Source of the DNA: Cognatishimia maritima
GTDB lineage: Bacteria > Pseudomonadota > Alphaproteobacteria > Rhodobacterales > Rhodobacteraceae
Assembly (NCBI RefSeq): GCF_900129685.1
Contig: NZ_FQWM01000009.1
Coordinates: forward strand, 62,001 to 126,000
DNA length: 64,000 bases
Direction of reading: 5' to 3'
Part shown: one piece after another, positions 48,722-56,558 of the stretch
Position numbering within the stretch: position 1 is the stretch's first letter
How the letters are laid out: every line of letters starts with the position of its first letter
The notes under the pieces: model-generated
The model's database searches: none
What the model saw: only the letters and a program-made list of their open reading frames with translations
Told to the model about the DNA's origin: nothing
Position numbers and translations under genes: made by a program

Positions 48722-49983
48722 CACACCACGTCCTTCGCCAGACGTAGCCCAAGCATTTGCCAACGCTGGTGCGGGTAGAAAAATGTACGATATGTCGGGC
48801 GCATCTGTTCGCGCGGCGTTGCACAGGAACCGCCACGCAAAACCCTCTGATTGACCATGAATTTCCCGTTGTATTCGCCCAAGGCTCCCTCCGGCGCTCG
48901 AAATCCCGGATAGGGCGCGAAGTCGGATGACGTCCATTCCCAGACGTCGCCCCACACCCCTTGACCTGGGAGCGGGCGAAGTGCGCCGGTGTCCTTAGCC
49001 TCCCCCATCAAATTCCCTTCAATTGGGACATCTCGGAAGGCAATCTCGTGCTCTGCTTCTGTGGGCAGACGTGCACCGGCCCAACGCGCAAAGGCCTCGG
49101 CTTCGTAGTAACTGACATGAACAACTGGGGCGTTCAGCGCCACGGGCTGAGGACCTCGCAATGTGTAGGTCCACCATTCGTCATCCTGGCGCCACCAATA
49201 GAGCGGGTGCTGCCACCCCTCGCGCGTTGCAACGGCGTGTCCTTCCATCAGCCAATGGCGCGCATCACGGTACCCGCCATCCTCCATGAACGCGATCCAA
49301 TCGGCGTTCGTGACCGGACGGTCCGCCATATCGAAGTCTTGCAGGTACAGCTTGTGACGAGGACCTTCGCAGTCGTAGGCGAAGCCATTGCCTGCGTGAC
49401 CAATCTCGTCCATTCCGCCTGGGTGGCGGGTGTATGTCAGAGGAACTTCCTCGGTTACCTGAACGGGCTCGGGGTCTTTGTAGGTGGGCATCAAAGGGTT
49501 GAAGCTGAGACCATGAAGCAAGTCCGTGACCAGTAACTCTTGATGCTGCATCTCGTGGTGGCAACCCAGTTCCACCAACCTCGCGATTTCGTCGGCATCC
49601 TCCCGGTTGCGGCTCAACAGGGCGGCAAGGCTGTCTTCTACATGGGAGCGGTAGTCCCGAACAGCCTGCCCATCAGGGCGCGAGACCAGCCCGCGCTTGT
49701 CACGAGCGTGACGAGGGCCTGCCTGCACGTAGTAGGAATTGAAAAGAAACGCGAACCTGTCATCAAGTGAGGTGTAGCCCGGCTCGTGTGGCTTCAGAAT
49801 GAACTCCTCGAAAAACCACGTGGTATGCGCCAGATGCCATTTCGCAGGTGACGCATCTTCCATGCTCTGCAGCATCATATCTTCGGGACACAGCGGCGCG
49901 ACAAGAGCATCCGTTCGCGCGCGGGTCCTTTGAAAGAGATCAATCAAATTGTTCGGAGAAGCTGCGGTCAGTGTCTGGTTCAT
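48721..49983 (-). CDS. egtB: Ergothioneine biosynthesis sulfoxide synthase EgtB
   Basis: A 420-residue iron-dependent enzyme that joins hercynine with a thiol (gamma-glutamylcysteine or cysteine) and O2 to give a sulfoxide. It has an N-terminal DinB-type domain with metal ligands H50/H53 region ('KWHLAHTTWFFEEFIL') and the H-x-x-x-H-x-E motif at H143-E149 ('CHHEMQHQELL'), followed by an FGE-sulfatase/C-type lectin domain ('VVHVSYYEAEAFARWAGARLPTEAEHEIAFR', ending 'RGGSCATPREQMRPTYRTFFYPHQRWQMLGLRLA'). Overlaps the DUF427 gene upstream by four bases and egtD downstream. A C-S lyase (EgtE) is not in the window. Confidence 0.95.
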   Translation of the reverse strand: MNQTLTAASPNNLIDLFQRTRARTDALVAPLCPEDMMLQSMEDASPAKWHLAHTTWFFEEFILKPHEPGYTSLDDRFAFLFNSYYVQAGPRHARDKRGLVSRPDGQAVRDYRSHVEDSLAALLSRNREDADEIARLVELGCHHEMQHQELLVTDLLHGLSFNPLMPTYKDPEPVQVTEEVPLTYTRHPGGMDEIGHAGNGFAYDCEGPRHKLYLQDFDMADRPVTNADWIAFMEDGGYRDARHWLMEGHAVATREGWQHPLYWWRQDDEWWTYTLRGPQPVALNAPVVHVSYYEAEAFARWAGARLPTEAEHEIAFRDVPIEGNLMGEAKDTGALRPLPGQGVWGDVWEWTSSDFAPYPGFRAPEGALGEYNGKFMVNQRVLRGGSCATPREQMRPTYRTFFYPHQRWQMLGLRLAKDVV

Positions 49984-50381
49984 TTAGGGCTTTCCTCGAT
50001 CGTGACCCTTTCGGCATCAAAAGCCACATAGCCCGCAATTACTGCTGCAAACGGAAAAGGGGATTCGTAGCTCCACGCGATGTCCTCGCCATCTGCAACG
50101 TTTACTGAGAACCAGCTGCAATCACCCTTCAAGGGGCAGTGGCTTTCACGAGCTGTGACTTCGAGCGCGCATGCGACGTCGCCTTTGGGGACGTAGATGA
50201 CCGGCGCATACATGTGTCGTCCAATCTCTAAAAGACGCAGCGCATTGCTGGTGTCCGCAAGGGTCACCTCTCCACACCGTATCGAGATGTGTTTTGATAC
50301 ACTCTCAACACTCATGTAATGTCGCGGCTCAGATGGATTATGTATCGTATCTTCTGCAAGCGTGATATCTGGGTGAGACAT
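49980..50381 (-). CDS. DUF427 protein
   Basis: A 133-residue protein with the DUF427 pattern: 'KHISIRCGEVTLADTSNALRLLE', 'PVIYVPKGDVACALEVTARESHCPLKGDCSWFSV' and 'ESPFPFAAVIAGYVAFDAERVTIEE'. The family has no established biochemical role. ATG 50381 follows AGAGGAAA, and its end overlaps the egtB start by four bases, which makes it the first gene of a DUF427-egtB-egtD operon and hints at a link to thiol or ergothioneine metabolism (inference). Confidence 0.88.
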   Translation of the reverse strand: MSHPDITLAEDTIHNPSEPRHYMSVESVSKHISIRCGEVTLADTSNALRLLEIGRHMYAPVIYVPKGDVACALEVTARESHCPLKGDCSWFSVNVADGEDIAWSYESPFPFAAVIAGYVAFDAERVTIEESPK

Positions 50382-50501
50382 GGCGTTTCCTCTGTGTCTT
50401 GAAGTTGGTTTTCCCAAGCGGCACGACTGATCCCTTCAAATGACTAGCGCAGTGAAAGCCTAGGCAATGAGCGTTTGGTCGGTCAGAACGGGCGGGTCTA
50501 T

Positions 50502-50981
50502 TCATGTCCGTTCGCCGTTCGGAAGAATGGCAACGACCGAAAGCCCGGTACCCAGAATGGCGAAGGCTACCCCGGACCAAATCGTCGTCTGGTTGAAGTT
50601 GTAGAATGGCGGCAGCCCGGCAAGCGGCATCAAAACAGACATCAGAAACACCCAGAAGCCGATGGCTGTCGTGAATGCCAAGACCGCTTTTGCCGTGCGG
50701 CGCGTGCCCCGGCTTGCTGCTGACCAGATGAGTGGGACGACCACGCAAAAAACCGCCCAGTGGATCAATGTCCCGGCCGTCAATCCGACCTCCAAATCGA
50801 GGAGGGACTTTGCCATAAATGCGTAGATGCTTGGTGCGGCGAAGGTTGCACCCATCGTGGCAAGCGCGAGCGGGTCCATGACAAATTTCACGACCAGGAC
50901 GGAAAGCGCTCCCGCAACAACGGCCCTGACAAACAAGGAAAAGAAATCAGGAAACGGAGGTGTCGAGGCGAGAGCTTTCAC
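50502..50981 (-). CDS. Four-helix membrane protein, function unknown
   Basis: A 159-residue membrane protein with about four hydrophobic segments ('LFVRAVVAGALSVLVVKFVMDPLALAT', 'LTAGTLIHWAVFCVVVPLIWSAA', 'AVLAFTTAIGFWVFLMSVLMPLAGL', 'TIWSGVAFAILGTGLSVVAIL'). I do not recognise the family. The start is GTG at 50981. It begins four bases after the end of the secreted barrel gene and is probably in the same transcript, which may extend to DUF427 (120-base gap). Confidence 0.75.
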   Translation of the reverse strand: MKALASTPPFPDFFSLFVRAVVAGALSVLVVKFVMDPLALATMGATFAAPSIYAFMAKSLLDLEVGLTAGTLIHWAVFCVVVPLIWSAASRGTRRTAKAVLAFTTAIGFWVFLMSVLMPLAGLPPFYNFNQTTIWSGVAFAILGTGLSVVAILPNGERT

Positions 50982-50985
50982 TAGA

Positions 50986-51396
50986 TCATTCCTCGCTCAA
51001 GAAAACAGGCTTAAGCAGAAATCGTTTGACCCATTCCATGTCGTGGATACGGTCGCGATTGGGGATGTTGGCCGCATATTCCGGATCGTTGAGAAGCGCG
51101 CCGAACGTTTGCGGGTCAGGCGAGCGGAAAAGATAGACCCAGTCTCCCTCAACATCTCCGGCTTCAACACTGACGACATCGTAGATCTGCATCAAATCGA
51201 CCCCGTATTTCTCGGCGATCGGGCGCACAAACTCGGCGTATTCGAGCGCTTCTTGTTTTGATGTCACCTGATGAATGTCGATAAACGTCAGCCAGTCAGC
51301 CTTTGTGGGATCCTGAGGGTCGGTGGCAAAGCTGGCCGTCACTGTGGCGACTGAGATTGCAGCCGCAACAGCCACCACCTTTATGATGAAATTCAT
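50986..51396 (-). CDS. Secreted single-domain DUF1330/ABM-like barrel protein
   Basis: A 136-residue protein with a signal peptide ('IIKVVAVAAAISVATVTASFAT', cleavage near 25). The mature part ends with 'LNDPEYAANIPNRDRIHDMEWVKRFLLKP', carrying the D-P-x-Y...R-D-x-I-H-D pattern also seen at 40101 and, twice, at 53420. 'IDIHQVTSKQEALEYAEFVRPIAEKYGVDLM' fits the first strand-helix of a dimeric alpha+beta barrel. It is divergent (140 bases) from a WDDLR-type LysR at 51536 and precedes a small membrane protein. A periplasmic role is likely; no function is known. Confidence 0.72.
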   Translation of the reverse strand: MNFIIKVVAVAAAISVATVTASFATDPQDPTKADWLTFIDIHQVTSKQEALEYAEFVRPIAEKYGVDLMQIYDVVSVEAGDVEGDWVYLFRSPDPQTFGALLNDPEYAANIPNRDRIHDMEWVKRFLLKPVFLSEE

Positions 51397-51535
51397 TCCT
51401 CTTCCTTTCGAGTCTTTCAGGCAGAAATTCTACCGATGACTATCGGTTTGACAGGATCGGCTTTGTTGCGATACTGCCGAAATGGAACCATTGTGGATCG
51501 ATTTCGATCCGCCATAGAGAGGTAAGGATTGCACT

Positions 51536-52426
51536 ATGTCCGATGCAGTTCGTGATTTTGACTGGGACGGCCTAAGAACTTTCCTTGCCATATCGAGAAG
51601 CGGTAGTTTGCGTGGAGCGTCCGTTGAGCTCGGTGTCAATCACGCGACAGTGCGGCGAGCGCTGGAAAAACTCGAGCGCTCTCTTGGCACCCGTCTTTTT
51701 GACCGATCAGACGTCGGCCTGGCGCTGACCCAACCCGGTGAAGCGTTGCTTGATCACGCCTATGCGGTCGAAGACTCCGCAGGTGCCGTACTCCGGTCGG
51801 TAGCTGGACTTGACGCTGTGCCGAAAGGCACGGTCAAAGTGTCCATGCCGCCATCCTTCGCCGGCAGTTTCTTCACACCTATTCTTGCCAGCTTTGCCTC
51901 GAAATATCCTGACATCAATGTCGAGGTCGTAGGCACAAACAAGTTTTCCGACCTGACTCGAAACGAGGCTGATGTTGCGATCCGGGCGTCTTACAAAGTC
52001 GATGACGATGTCATTGGGCGGCGGCTTGTGCGCTATGTCGTGGGCGCATATGCGACACCGGAATATGTGGACCGCTTCAATCTCGCGACCGGAACCCCGG
52101 CGCGTGGCGCGGAATGGGTCGGTTGGGGCGGTTCGACCAGCTGGGTGAAAAGTACGCCTTTTCCCGGCTTGCCTGTACGCCACGCTCTGTTCGAGATTTT
52201 CATGCAGATCGAAGCCGCCGCAGCGGGCCTTGGGATTGTCTGGGTGCCCGCCTTTCTGGCCGATAGCGATCCACGATTGATCAGGGTCCCTAATACGGAG
52301 ACCAAACCCGATAGGTCGATCTGGTTGTTGCTGCATGCAGACCTGAGGCAAATAGCCCGCGTCCGGGCCCTTGTAGATCACGTGGCGGATTATGTTTCCG
52401 CAAGACGTGCGCAGTTTACAAACTAA
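51536..52426 (+). CDS. LysR family regulator (W-D-x-L-R subgroup) divergent from secreted barrel protein
   Basis: A 296-residue LysR: 'FDWDGLRTFLAISRSGSLRGASVELGVNHATVRRALEKLERSLGTRLFDRSDVGLALTQPG', then an effector domain with 'GTVKVSMPPSFAGSFFTPILASFASKYPDINVEVVGTNKFSDLTRNEADVAIRASYKVDDDVIGRRL'. It is the same subgroup as 39016 and 52539. Divergent from the secreted protein at 50986, which it probably regulates. ATG 51536 is preceded by AGAGAGGTAAGG. Confidence 0.88.
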   Translation: MSDAVRDFDWDGLRTFLAISRSGSLRGASVELGVNHATVRRALEKLERSLGTRLFDRSDVGLALTQPGEALLDHAYAVEDSAGAVLRSVAGLDAVPKGTVKVSMPPSFAGSFFTPILASFASKYPDINVEVVGTNKFSDLTRNEADVAIRASYKVDDDVIGRRLVRYVVGAYATPEYVDRFNLATGTPARGAEWVGWGGSTSWVKSTPFPGLPVRHALFEIFMQIEAAAAGLGIVWVPAFLADSDPRLIRVPNTETKPDRSIWLLLHADLRQIARVRALVDHVADYVSARRAQFTN

Positions 52427-52538
52427 ATTCTCTCTCTGCGAGTTGACATGACCTCTTTACTTGCGTTCCGTATTCGAACTCAAAGAGACAGTTTCATGGC
52501 CGAGGCGATCAAATTTGGAACACAAAACAAACCACCAA

Positions 52539-53438
52539 ATGTCCAAACTGGATTGGGATGATCTTAGATTTTTTCTGGCGGTCTGCCGCAAGCAAACGGT
52601 CCGTGCAGCCGCAGATTCTCTAAAGGTTTCGGTCTCCACAGTTTCCAGACGCATCGAAAACCTGGAACGAGCTCTTGCGGCCAAGGTATTTGAACGAAAA
52701 CCAAAGGGGCTTGAGCTCTCGCCGATTGGCGAGTCGCTTCGAATTCGCGCCGACCAGATCGAGAGCCAGGTGCTTGGAATCGAACGCGAAGTTCTCGGCA
52801 AAGATCTAGAACTTGAAGGAGAGATCAAGGTCAGTGTACCAGCGCCGATTTTGCAAGAACTGCTCATGGATGATGTGGTCGAGTTCGGGCGCCGCTACCC
52901 CAAGATATCGCTTTCGGTCGATACCTCTTATAGTTTTGCCAACTTGGAGCGACGGGAAGCAGATATCGTCGTGCGGTTCTCCGCGACACCCGGAGACACG
53001 CTTGTTGGTCGCCGTCTGCCTGACTTTGCGGATGCCATTTACGCCACACCGAGCTACATCGAGAGTCATACTTTTGAAGGAGATTTTCCGACTGCGAAAT
53101 GGATCGGCTGGGGAGACGCCGAAGACAGGCCGGTCTGGGTGCGGGAAAGTCAATTTCCGCGCTGTGGCACAATTTGGTCGATTGTCGATCCCATTTTGCA
53201 GACCCGGGCGGCCGAAGCCGGGCTAGGTTTTGCTGTACTGCCCTGTATGCTTGGGGACCGCCGCCCAGGATTGCGCCGGGTGGTGCCCGAAGTGATCCAG
53301 AACAAAACCGGGTGGATATTAACCCACCCGGATCTGAGAACGACAGCGCGTGTCCGTGTCTTTGCGAATTTTCTCTATGAGGCAATCCGAGACAAGAAGG
53401 ACCTTGTGACAGGCGCCAGTTATTCGGACCGAGCCTGA
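52539..53438 (+). CDS. LysR family regulator (W-D-D-L-R subgroup), third paralogue
   Basis: A 299-residue LysR: 'LDWDDLRFFLAVCRKQTVRAAADSLKVSVSTVSRRIENLERALAAKVFERKPKGLELSPIG' and an effector domain starting 'GEIKVSVPAPILQELLMDDVVEFGRRYPKISLSVDTSYSFANLERREADIVVRFSATPGDTLVGRRLPDF'. Downstream 'AEAGLGFAVLPCMLGDRRPGLRRV' parallels the tail of 39016. ATG 52539 is chosen from the conserved N-terminus; no good ribosome-binding site is visible. The last nineteen bases overlap the convergent gene at 53420. Confidence 0.86.
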   Translation: MSKLDWDDLRFFLAVCRKQTVRAAADSLKVSVSTVSRRIENLERALAAKVFERKPKGLELSPIGESLRIRADQIESQVLGIEREVLGKDLELEGEIKVSVPAPILQELLMDDVVEFGRRYPKISLSVDTSYSFANLERREADIVVRFSATPGDTLVGRRLPDFADAIYATPSYIESHTFEGDFPTAKWIGWGDAEDRPVWVRESQFPRCGTIWSIVDPILQTRAAEAGLGFAVLPCMLGDRRPGLRRVVPEVIQNKTGWILTHPDLRTTARVRVFANFLYEAIRDKKDLVTGASYSDRA

Positions 53439-54145
53439 CCAAAGAACAATGTCAGTTGAGAGAAGTCATGAATTGCGTTCCGTTCGTTCTCCAGTGCAAC
53501 GTATTCTGGGTCGGCCCCCAGTTTTTGCATGCCGGCCGGGTCCTGAAGGCTCCAAAGATTTAGACGCATGGGCTGTTCCGGCCCAACTCCGGCGATTTTC
53601 TGGATTACCGGAAAGCTCGCGACCTGCTCAAATCCGTATTTTGCGGCGATTGATGCCACCTTCATTTCATACGCATCACGTGCCGCCGCCTCTTGGCCTT
53701 CATTCAAGACCACCAGATCGATAAGCACCGGTTTGTCGGCCACTTGCTGTCCGGTTTCGTCGGAAGAAGCCATGTAGAGTGTCAACGACTCCATGTCGTG
53801 GATCTCATCTCGGCGCGGAACACCTGCCGCATATCGTGGGTCATTGATGACCGCCTGCATGGCTGAAGGACTTGGCAATTCCCAGACATTGAGGCGCACG
53901 GCATCACTCATTGTCCCACTGAGATGAGCCGTCAGGTTATAGGAATGAATAACTGCCATTCCGTAGTCGCCGGCAATCGGAGCTATTTCGGCCTCGTATG
54001 CATTACGCTCTTTCAGATCGAACCCGTCATTCATTACGACAAAGTCGATTAGGTAGACCTTTTCGTCCTGTGCAGACGCGAACGTCCCTGCTGTGACGGT
54101 TGTCATGGCAGCTGCAGCCAGAATATGAACAATTTTCTTTAGCAT
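53420..54145 (-). CDS. Secreted protein with two tandem DUF1330/ABM-like domains
   Basis: A 241-residue protein with a signal peptide ('IVHILAAAAMTTVTAGTFASAQ', cleavage near 26) and two copies of a barrel domain. Copy 1 ends 'NDPRYAAGVPRRDEIHDMESLTLYM' and copy 2 ends 'ADPEYVALENERNAIHDFSQLTLFFG'. Each begins with a 'VYLIDFVVMND' or 'PVLIDLVVLNE' strand, so the gene arose by internal duplication. In a dimeric-barrel family this would make a one-chain pseudodimer. ATG 54145 has GGAG seven bases before it. It converges on the LysR gene 52539, overlapping by nineteen bases, and lies close to remnant DNA upstream. Confidence 0.78.
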   Translation of the reverse strand: MLKKIVHILAAAAMTTVTAGTFASAQDEKVYLIDFVVMNDGFDLKERNAYEAEIAPIAGDYGMAVIHSYNLTAHLSGTMSDAVRLNVWELPSPSAMQAVINDPRYAAGVPRRDEIHDMESLTLYMASSDETGQQVADKPVLIDLVVLNEGQEAAARDAYEMKVASIAAKYGFEQVASFPVIQKIAGVGPEQPMRLNLWSLQDPAGMQKLGADPEYVALENERNAIHDFSQLTLFFGQARSE

Positions 54146-54157
54146 GGTTTTCTCCAT

Positions 54158-54460
54158 CGTGTTTCAAACTCGAAGGAGCCTCGCACTTCATTTTTGACAG
54201 TTCACCAATCAATTTCAGAACAAAGCGTTCCAAAAAAGACGACTCATATGGCGCCATTGTCGCGGGGCGAAAAGCTTTCCGGACAAGTTTTTTGGAGGGG
54301 CACTAAGAGCCACAGACTTGGTTTCCAAATAGGATTTGAGGCTCGCTCAGGAGAATGATCGAATTCGACTGGAGCGCTGTAATTTCAAGGACTTGCAATG
54401 ATCAGAAAACAGTCAGGGGCTATTTACCCGCAGCAAGAGGGGTTCCCGTTCTTGGCGCGA
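54158..54460. other. Intergenic stretch upstream of the two-domain secreted protein
   Basis: About 300 bases, no supportable gene. One short frame near 54355 reads 'MIEFDWSAVISRTCNDQKTV' and on; it faintly recalls a LysR N-terminus (F-D-W) but lacks a helix-turn-helix and ends soon after, so I treat it as noncoding or decayed. Confidence 0.45.
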
Positions 54461-54835
54461 TCAGGCACGTGGTTTGACTTTTAAGGAGTCCGGAGCGGCC
54501 TTATTCATCAGCGTTCCCCACATACCGGCGCTCATTGAACGGGTTAGAACGCGCCGTCCCATCCAATCCATGATCTTGTTCATGATGCCGGGGATGACGA
54601 TAGGTTGGTTGCGCGCCAGACCGTTAAGACCTGCACGCACTACCGGTCGGACCTTCATTAGTGGCATCGGCAACCTGTTGAAATCCACATCCGTACGATC
54701 TGTGACAGCGGGAGTTTTCGTAGGGCCGCTCAAAATGGACACGATATTGAGCGGAGTCGGCGTGGCTTGCGACAATGCCGGGGGTGAAACGCTTGGCACG
54801 AGCATGTTTGTGCCAAGGGAGAAGATAGGTTTCAT
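54461..54835 (-). pseudogene. C-terminal fragment of a short-chain dehydrogenase
   Basis: The minus-strand frame reads 'NIVSILSGPTKTPAVTDRTD' then 'VDFNRLPMPLMKVRPVVRAGLNGLARNQPIVIPGIMNKIMDWMGRRVL', the closing part of an SDR (the PG-T motif after the cofactor domain and the substrate-side helices). The Rossmann start, the catalytic Tyr-x-x-x-Lys and the middle are missing, and there is no proper start. It lies after the SRPBCC gene in the TetR transcript, so a functional SDR probably once belonged to that operon. Confidence 0.7.
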
Positions 54836-54937
54836 GAGATGACCTGTTGGATTTGTTCTGACACACCGCCCTCGCGCGTCGACCCAGAGGGATCGACGGC
54901 AACGAGACAAGCTGTTGAAAGAGTGAGCCCGGTTAGA

Positions 54938-55483
54938 TCAGACGCGTTTTATGCGCCCGCCCTTTCCGCCAAGTTCCTTGGCTAGGGTCGCCATTCCTCT
55001 GTTCATCATTCCCAACATCATTGTCGGGAACATGTGGCGCATCGCGATGCCCTTGAGGTTGAAGTACTGGTGCCAATACATCGTCGTCCCGCCTGTCCCA
55101 TTCGGTGTCAAAGCCATGAGCGCGAGATGGTCCTTGATCGGCATCATGAAGTTCTTGACCTCGTAGGTGTAGGCGTTCGGTGCATCAATATAATGGATTG
55201 TTTCGAACAGCGTGCCCATGCCGTTGGTGTAGCACTGGCGTTTCGATCCTTCGCCCCAATCTCCACTGGCCTTGGATGTCGTATGATCCAGATCGCCACC
55301 TTTGAGGAGGGGAAACCATTTCGCCATTTCTTCCGGCTCCGAGATGCGCGGAAACAGCACCTCTTGGGAAACGGCGAAGTCAAAGGACCCCGCCATGCGC
55401 AGAGGGGCTTTTGTTATGCGTCGTACGTGCTGGGACTCAATGGTCTTTAGGTCGAGCGTTCCGATCGTTGCCATTCTGTTCAT
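54938..55483 (-). CDS. SRPBCC (START/Bet v1-like) family protein
   Basis: A 181-residue cytosolic protein with an SRPBCC-type hydrophobic-ligand fold: 'SFDFAVSQEVLFPRISEPEEMAKWFPLLKGGDLDH', 'GEGSKRQCYTNGMGTLFETIHYIDAPNAYTYEVKNFMMPIKDHLALMALTPNGTGGTTMYWHQYFNLKG'. Binding of a lipid or polyketide-like molecule is typical; no catalytic residues can be named. ATG 55483 has AGGAG ahead (alternative ATG 55474). It is downstream of the TetR gene, with a perfect TetR-type palindrome at 55499 right before it. Confidence 0.85.
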   Translation of the reverse strand: MNRMATIGTLDLKTIESQHVRRITKAPLRMAGSFDFAVSQEVLFPRISEPEEMAKWFPLLKGGDLDHTTSKASGDWGEGSKRQCYTNGMGTLFETIHYIDAPNAYTYEVKNFMMPIKDHLALMALTPNGTGGTTMYWHQYFNLKGIAMRHMFPTMMLGMMNRGMATLAKELGGKGGRIKRV

Positions 55484-55498
55484 ATCTTATCTCCTATT

Positions 55499-55512
55499 AC
55501 CAACCGGTTGGT
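55499..55512. promoter_or_regulatory. Perfect 14-bp TetR-type palindrome before the SRPBCC gene
   Basis: ACCAACCGGTTGGT reads identically on both strands. It lies sixteen bases upstream of the SRPBCC start. A near-copy is found ahead of the TetR gene at 56138. Confidence 0.85.
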
Positions 55513-55531
55513 TATTTTCAGGGTAAAAAAA

Positions 55532-56125
55532 TTACCCGACGAGGTAGCGTCTTGCGCGATCCGCGCCATCTAGAATGACCTGAGGGTTCTTTGTGAGTTT
55601 CGAGGTCACCAAAGTTGCATTCATGTTGTCCTGTAGATCAGATGCGAGTTGCGGGGCGGGCAGGTCGTGTTTCAACCGCCCATCCTTTGCAAGGTCTTCG
55701 ACGATCAGCGCGTAGTAACGTTCGAACACGGCGAAAGCTTCGTTGACAGCTTCGCAAACACCATCGCTGCTCACAGCGAGTTCAACACCGATATTCACGA
55801 AAGGGCAGCCGCGCATCAAGCCATCTGCTTCAAACAACGACTTGTGGCTTTCGTAGATGCGCTGATAGATCGATTGCAGACGATCCAACGGATCAGAGAA
55901 CATCTCAAAACTGTCCTTGAAAACCCACCCTTCGGTGCGCTCAACCGCACGCCCAACGGCTGCGATGGCAATCGCTTCCTTTGACCGGTAGTGCTGGTAG
56001 ACTGTCGCCTTATTCATTCCAGCGGCGTCGCTGAGAGCATTCATGTTTGTCGCATGATAGCTCGAGGTCCAAAATAGCTCTATCGCTGCATCAAGTATTT
56101 GGGTTTTTGTATCTTGCGTGTTCAT
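55532..56125 (-). CDS. TetR/AcrR family regulator
   Basis: A 197-residue TetR: HTH 'TKTQILDAAIELFWTSSYHATNMNALSDAAGMNKATVYQHYRSKEAIAIAAVGRAVE' and a helical ligand domain with 'RGCPFVNIGVELAVSSDGVCEAVNEAFAVFERYYALIVEDLAKDG', typical of the C-terminal-TetR_C_16/TetR-AcrR class. It is followed by the SRPBCC gene and an SDR remnant. The palindromes on both sides suggest autoregulation and control of the downstream gene; the ligand is unknown, perhaps an electrophile or lipid. Confidence 0.9.
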   Translation of the reverse strand: MNTQDTKTQILDAAIELFWTSSYHATNMNALSDAAGMNKATVYQHYRSKEAIAIAAVGRAVERTEGWVFKDSFEMFSDPLDRLQSIYQRIYESHKSLFEADGLMRGCPFVNIGVELAVSSDGVCEAVNEAFAVFERYYALIVEDLAKDGRLKHDLPAPQLASDLQDNMNATLVTSKLTKNPQVILDGADRARRYLVG

Positions 56126-56137
56126 AGAACATACATA

Positions 56138-56151
56138 ACCAACCGGTTAGT
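56138..56151. promoter_or_regulatory. TetR-type palindrome before the TetR gene
   Basis: ACCAACCGGTTAGT, one base from the perfect palindrome at 55499, twelve bases upstream of the TetR start: an autoregulatory operator. Confidence 0.82.
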
Positions 56152-56558
56152 ATGAGTCTAGCCGCTCTCTATTCACCGTTTTGTGATTACAGATCACCAA
56201 CCTCACTACATCCAGAAAAGCTTACACTGGTTCAAATACTGCGAAACGGTGCCTTGTCCAGCGATCAGTGAGCCTGCGGCCCCTTAGACTTCGCACCATG
56301 AAGAATGAGCGCAAGCTCGGGTGCTCATGGGGCAATAATCAGGGTCAAAGAACGCCTTCCTCGCAAGATCCGATCTGTCGGACGCTTTCTGAGTTGGAAA
56401 TAGCCCTTGTTGCTTTGTGAACCAGCCAGACGCGCCACCATCCGCATTTGCCCACGTTTCTTAACCGGTAGCAGGTGATGTGCTCCCCTGCTTTAACGCA
56501 TGCATTGACGTATACGTTAAATCCCCATATGCAAGATTTAGGTTTATGAGGGAAAGCT
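56152..56558. other. Intergenic region upstream of otnK
   Basis: About 400 bases with no supportable gene. It contains the palindrome at 56505. A minus-strand frame at 56345-56566 overlaps the otnK start and has no ribosome-binding site. Confidence 0.55.
56505..56520. promoter_or_regulatory. Near-perfect palindrome upstream of otnK
   Basis: TTGACGTATACGTTAA: ACGTATACGT is a perfect ten-base palindrome and the flanks match on all but one pair. It is 38 bases before the otnK start, a good operator position. TTGACG could double as a -35. The regulator (GntR or LacI type, by shape) is not in the window. Confidence 0.6.

Noticed and set aside
54350-54480. Short frame starting M-I-E-F-D-W, reminiscent of the LysR subgroup N-terminus
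   Set aside because: The resemblance ends after a few residues; no helix-turn-helix follows. Could be decay but cannot be supported.
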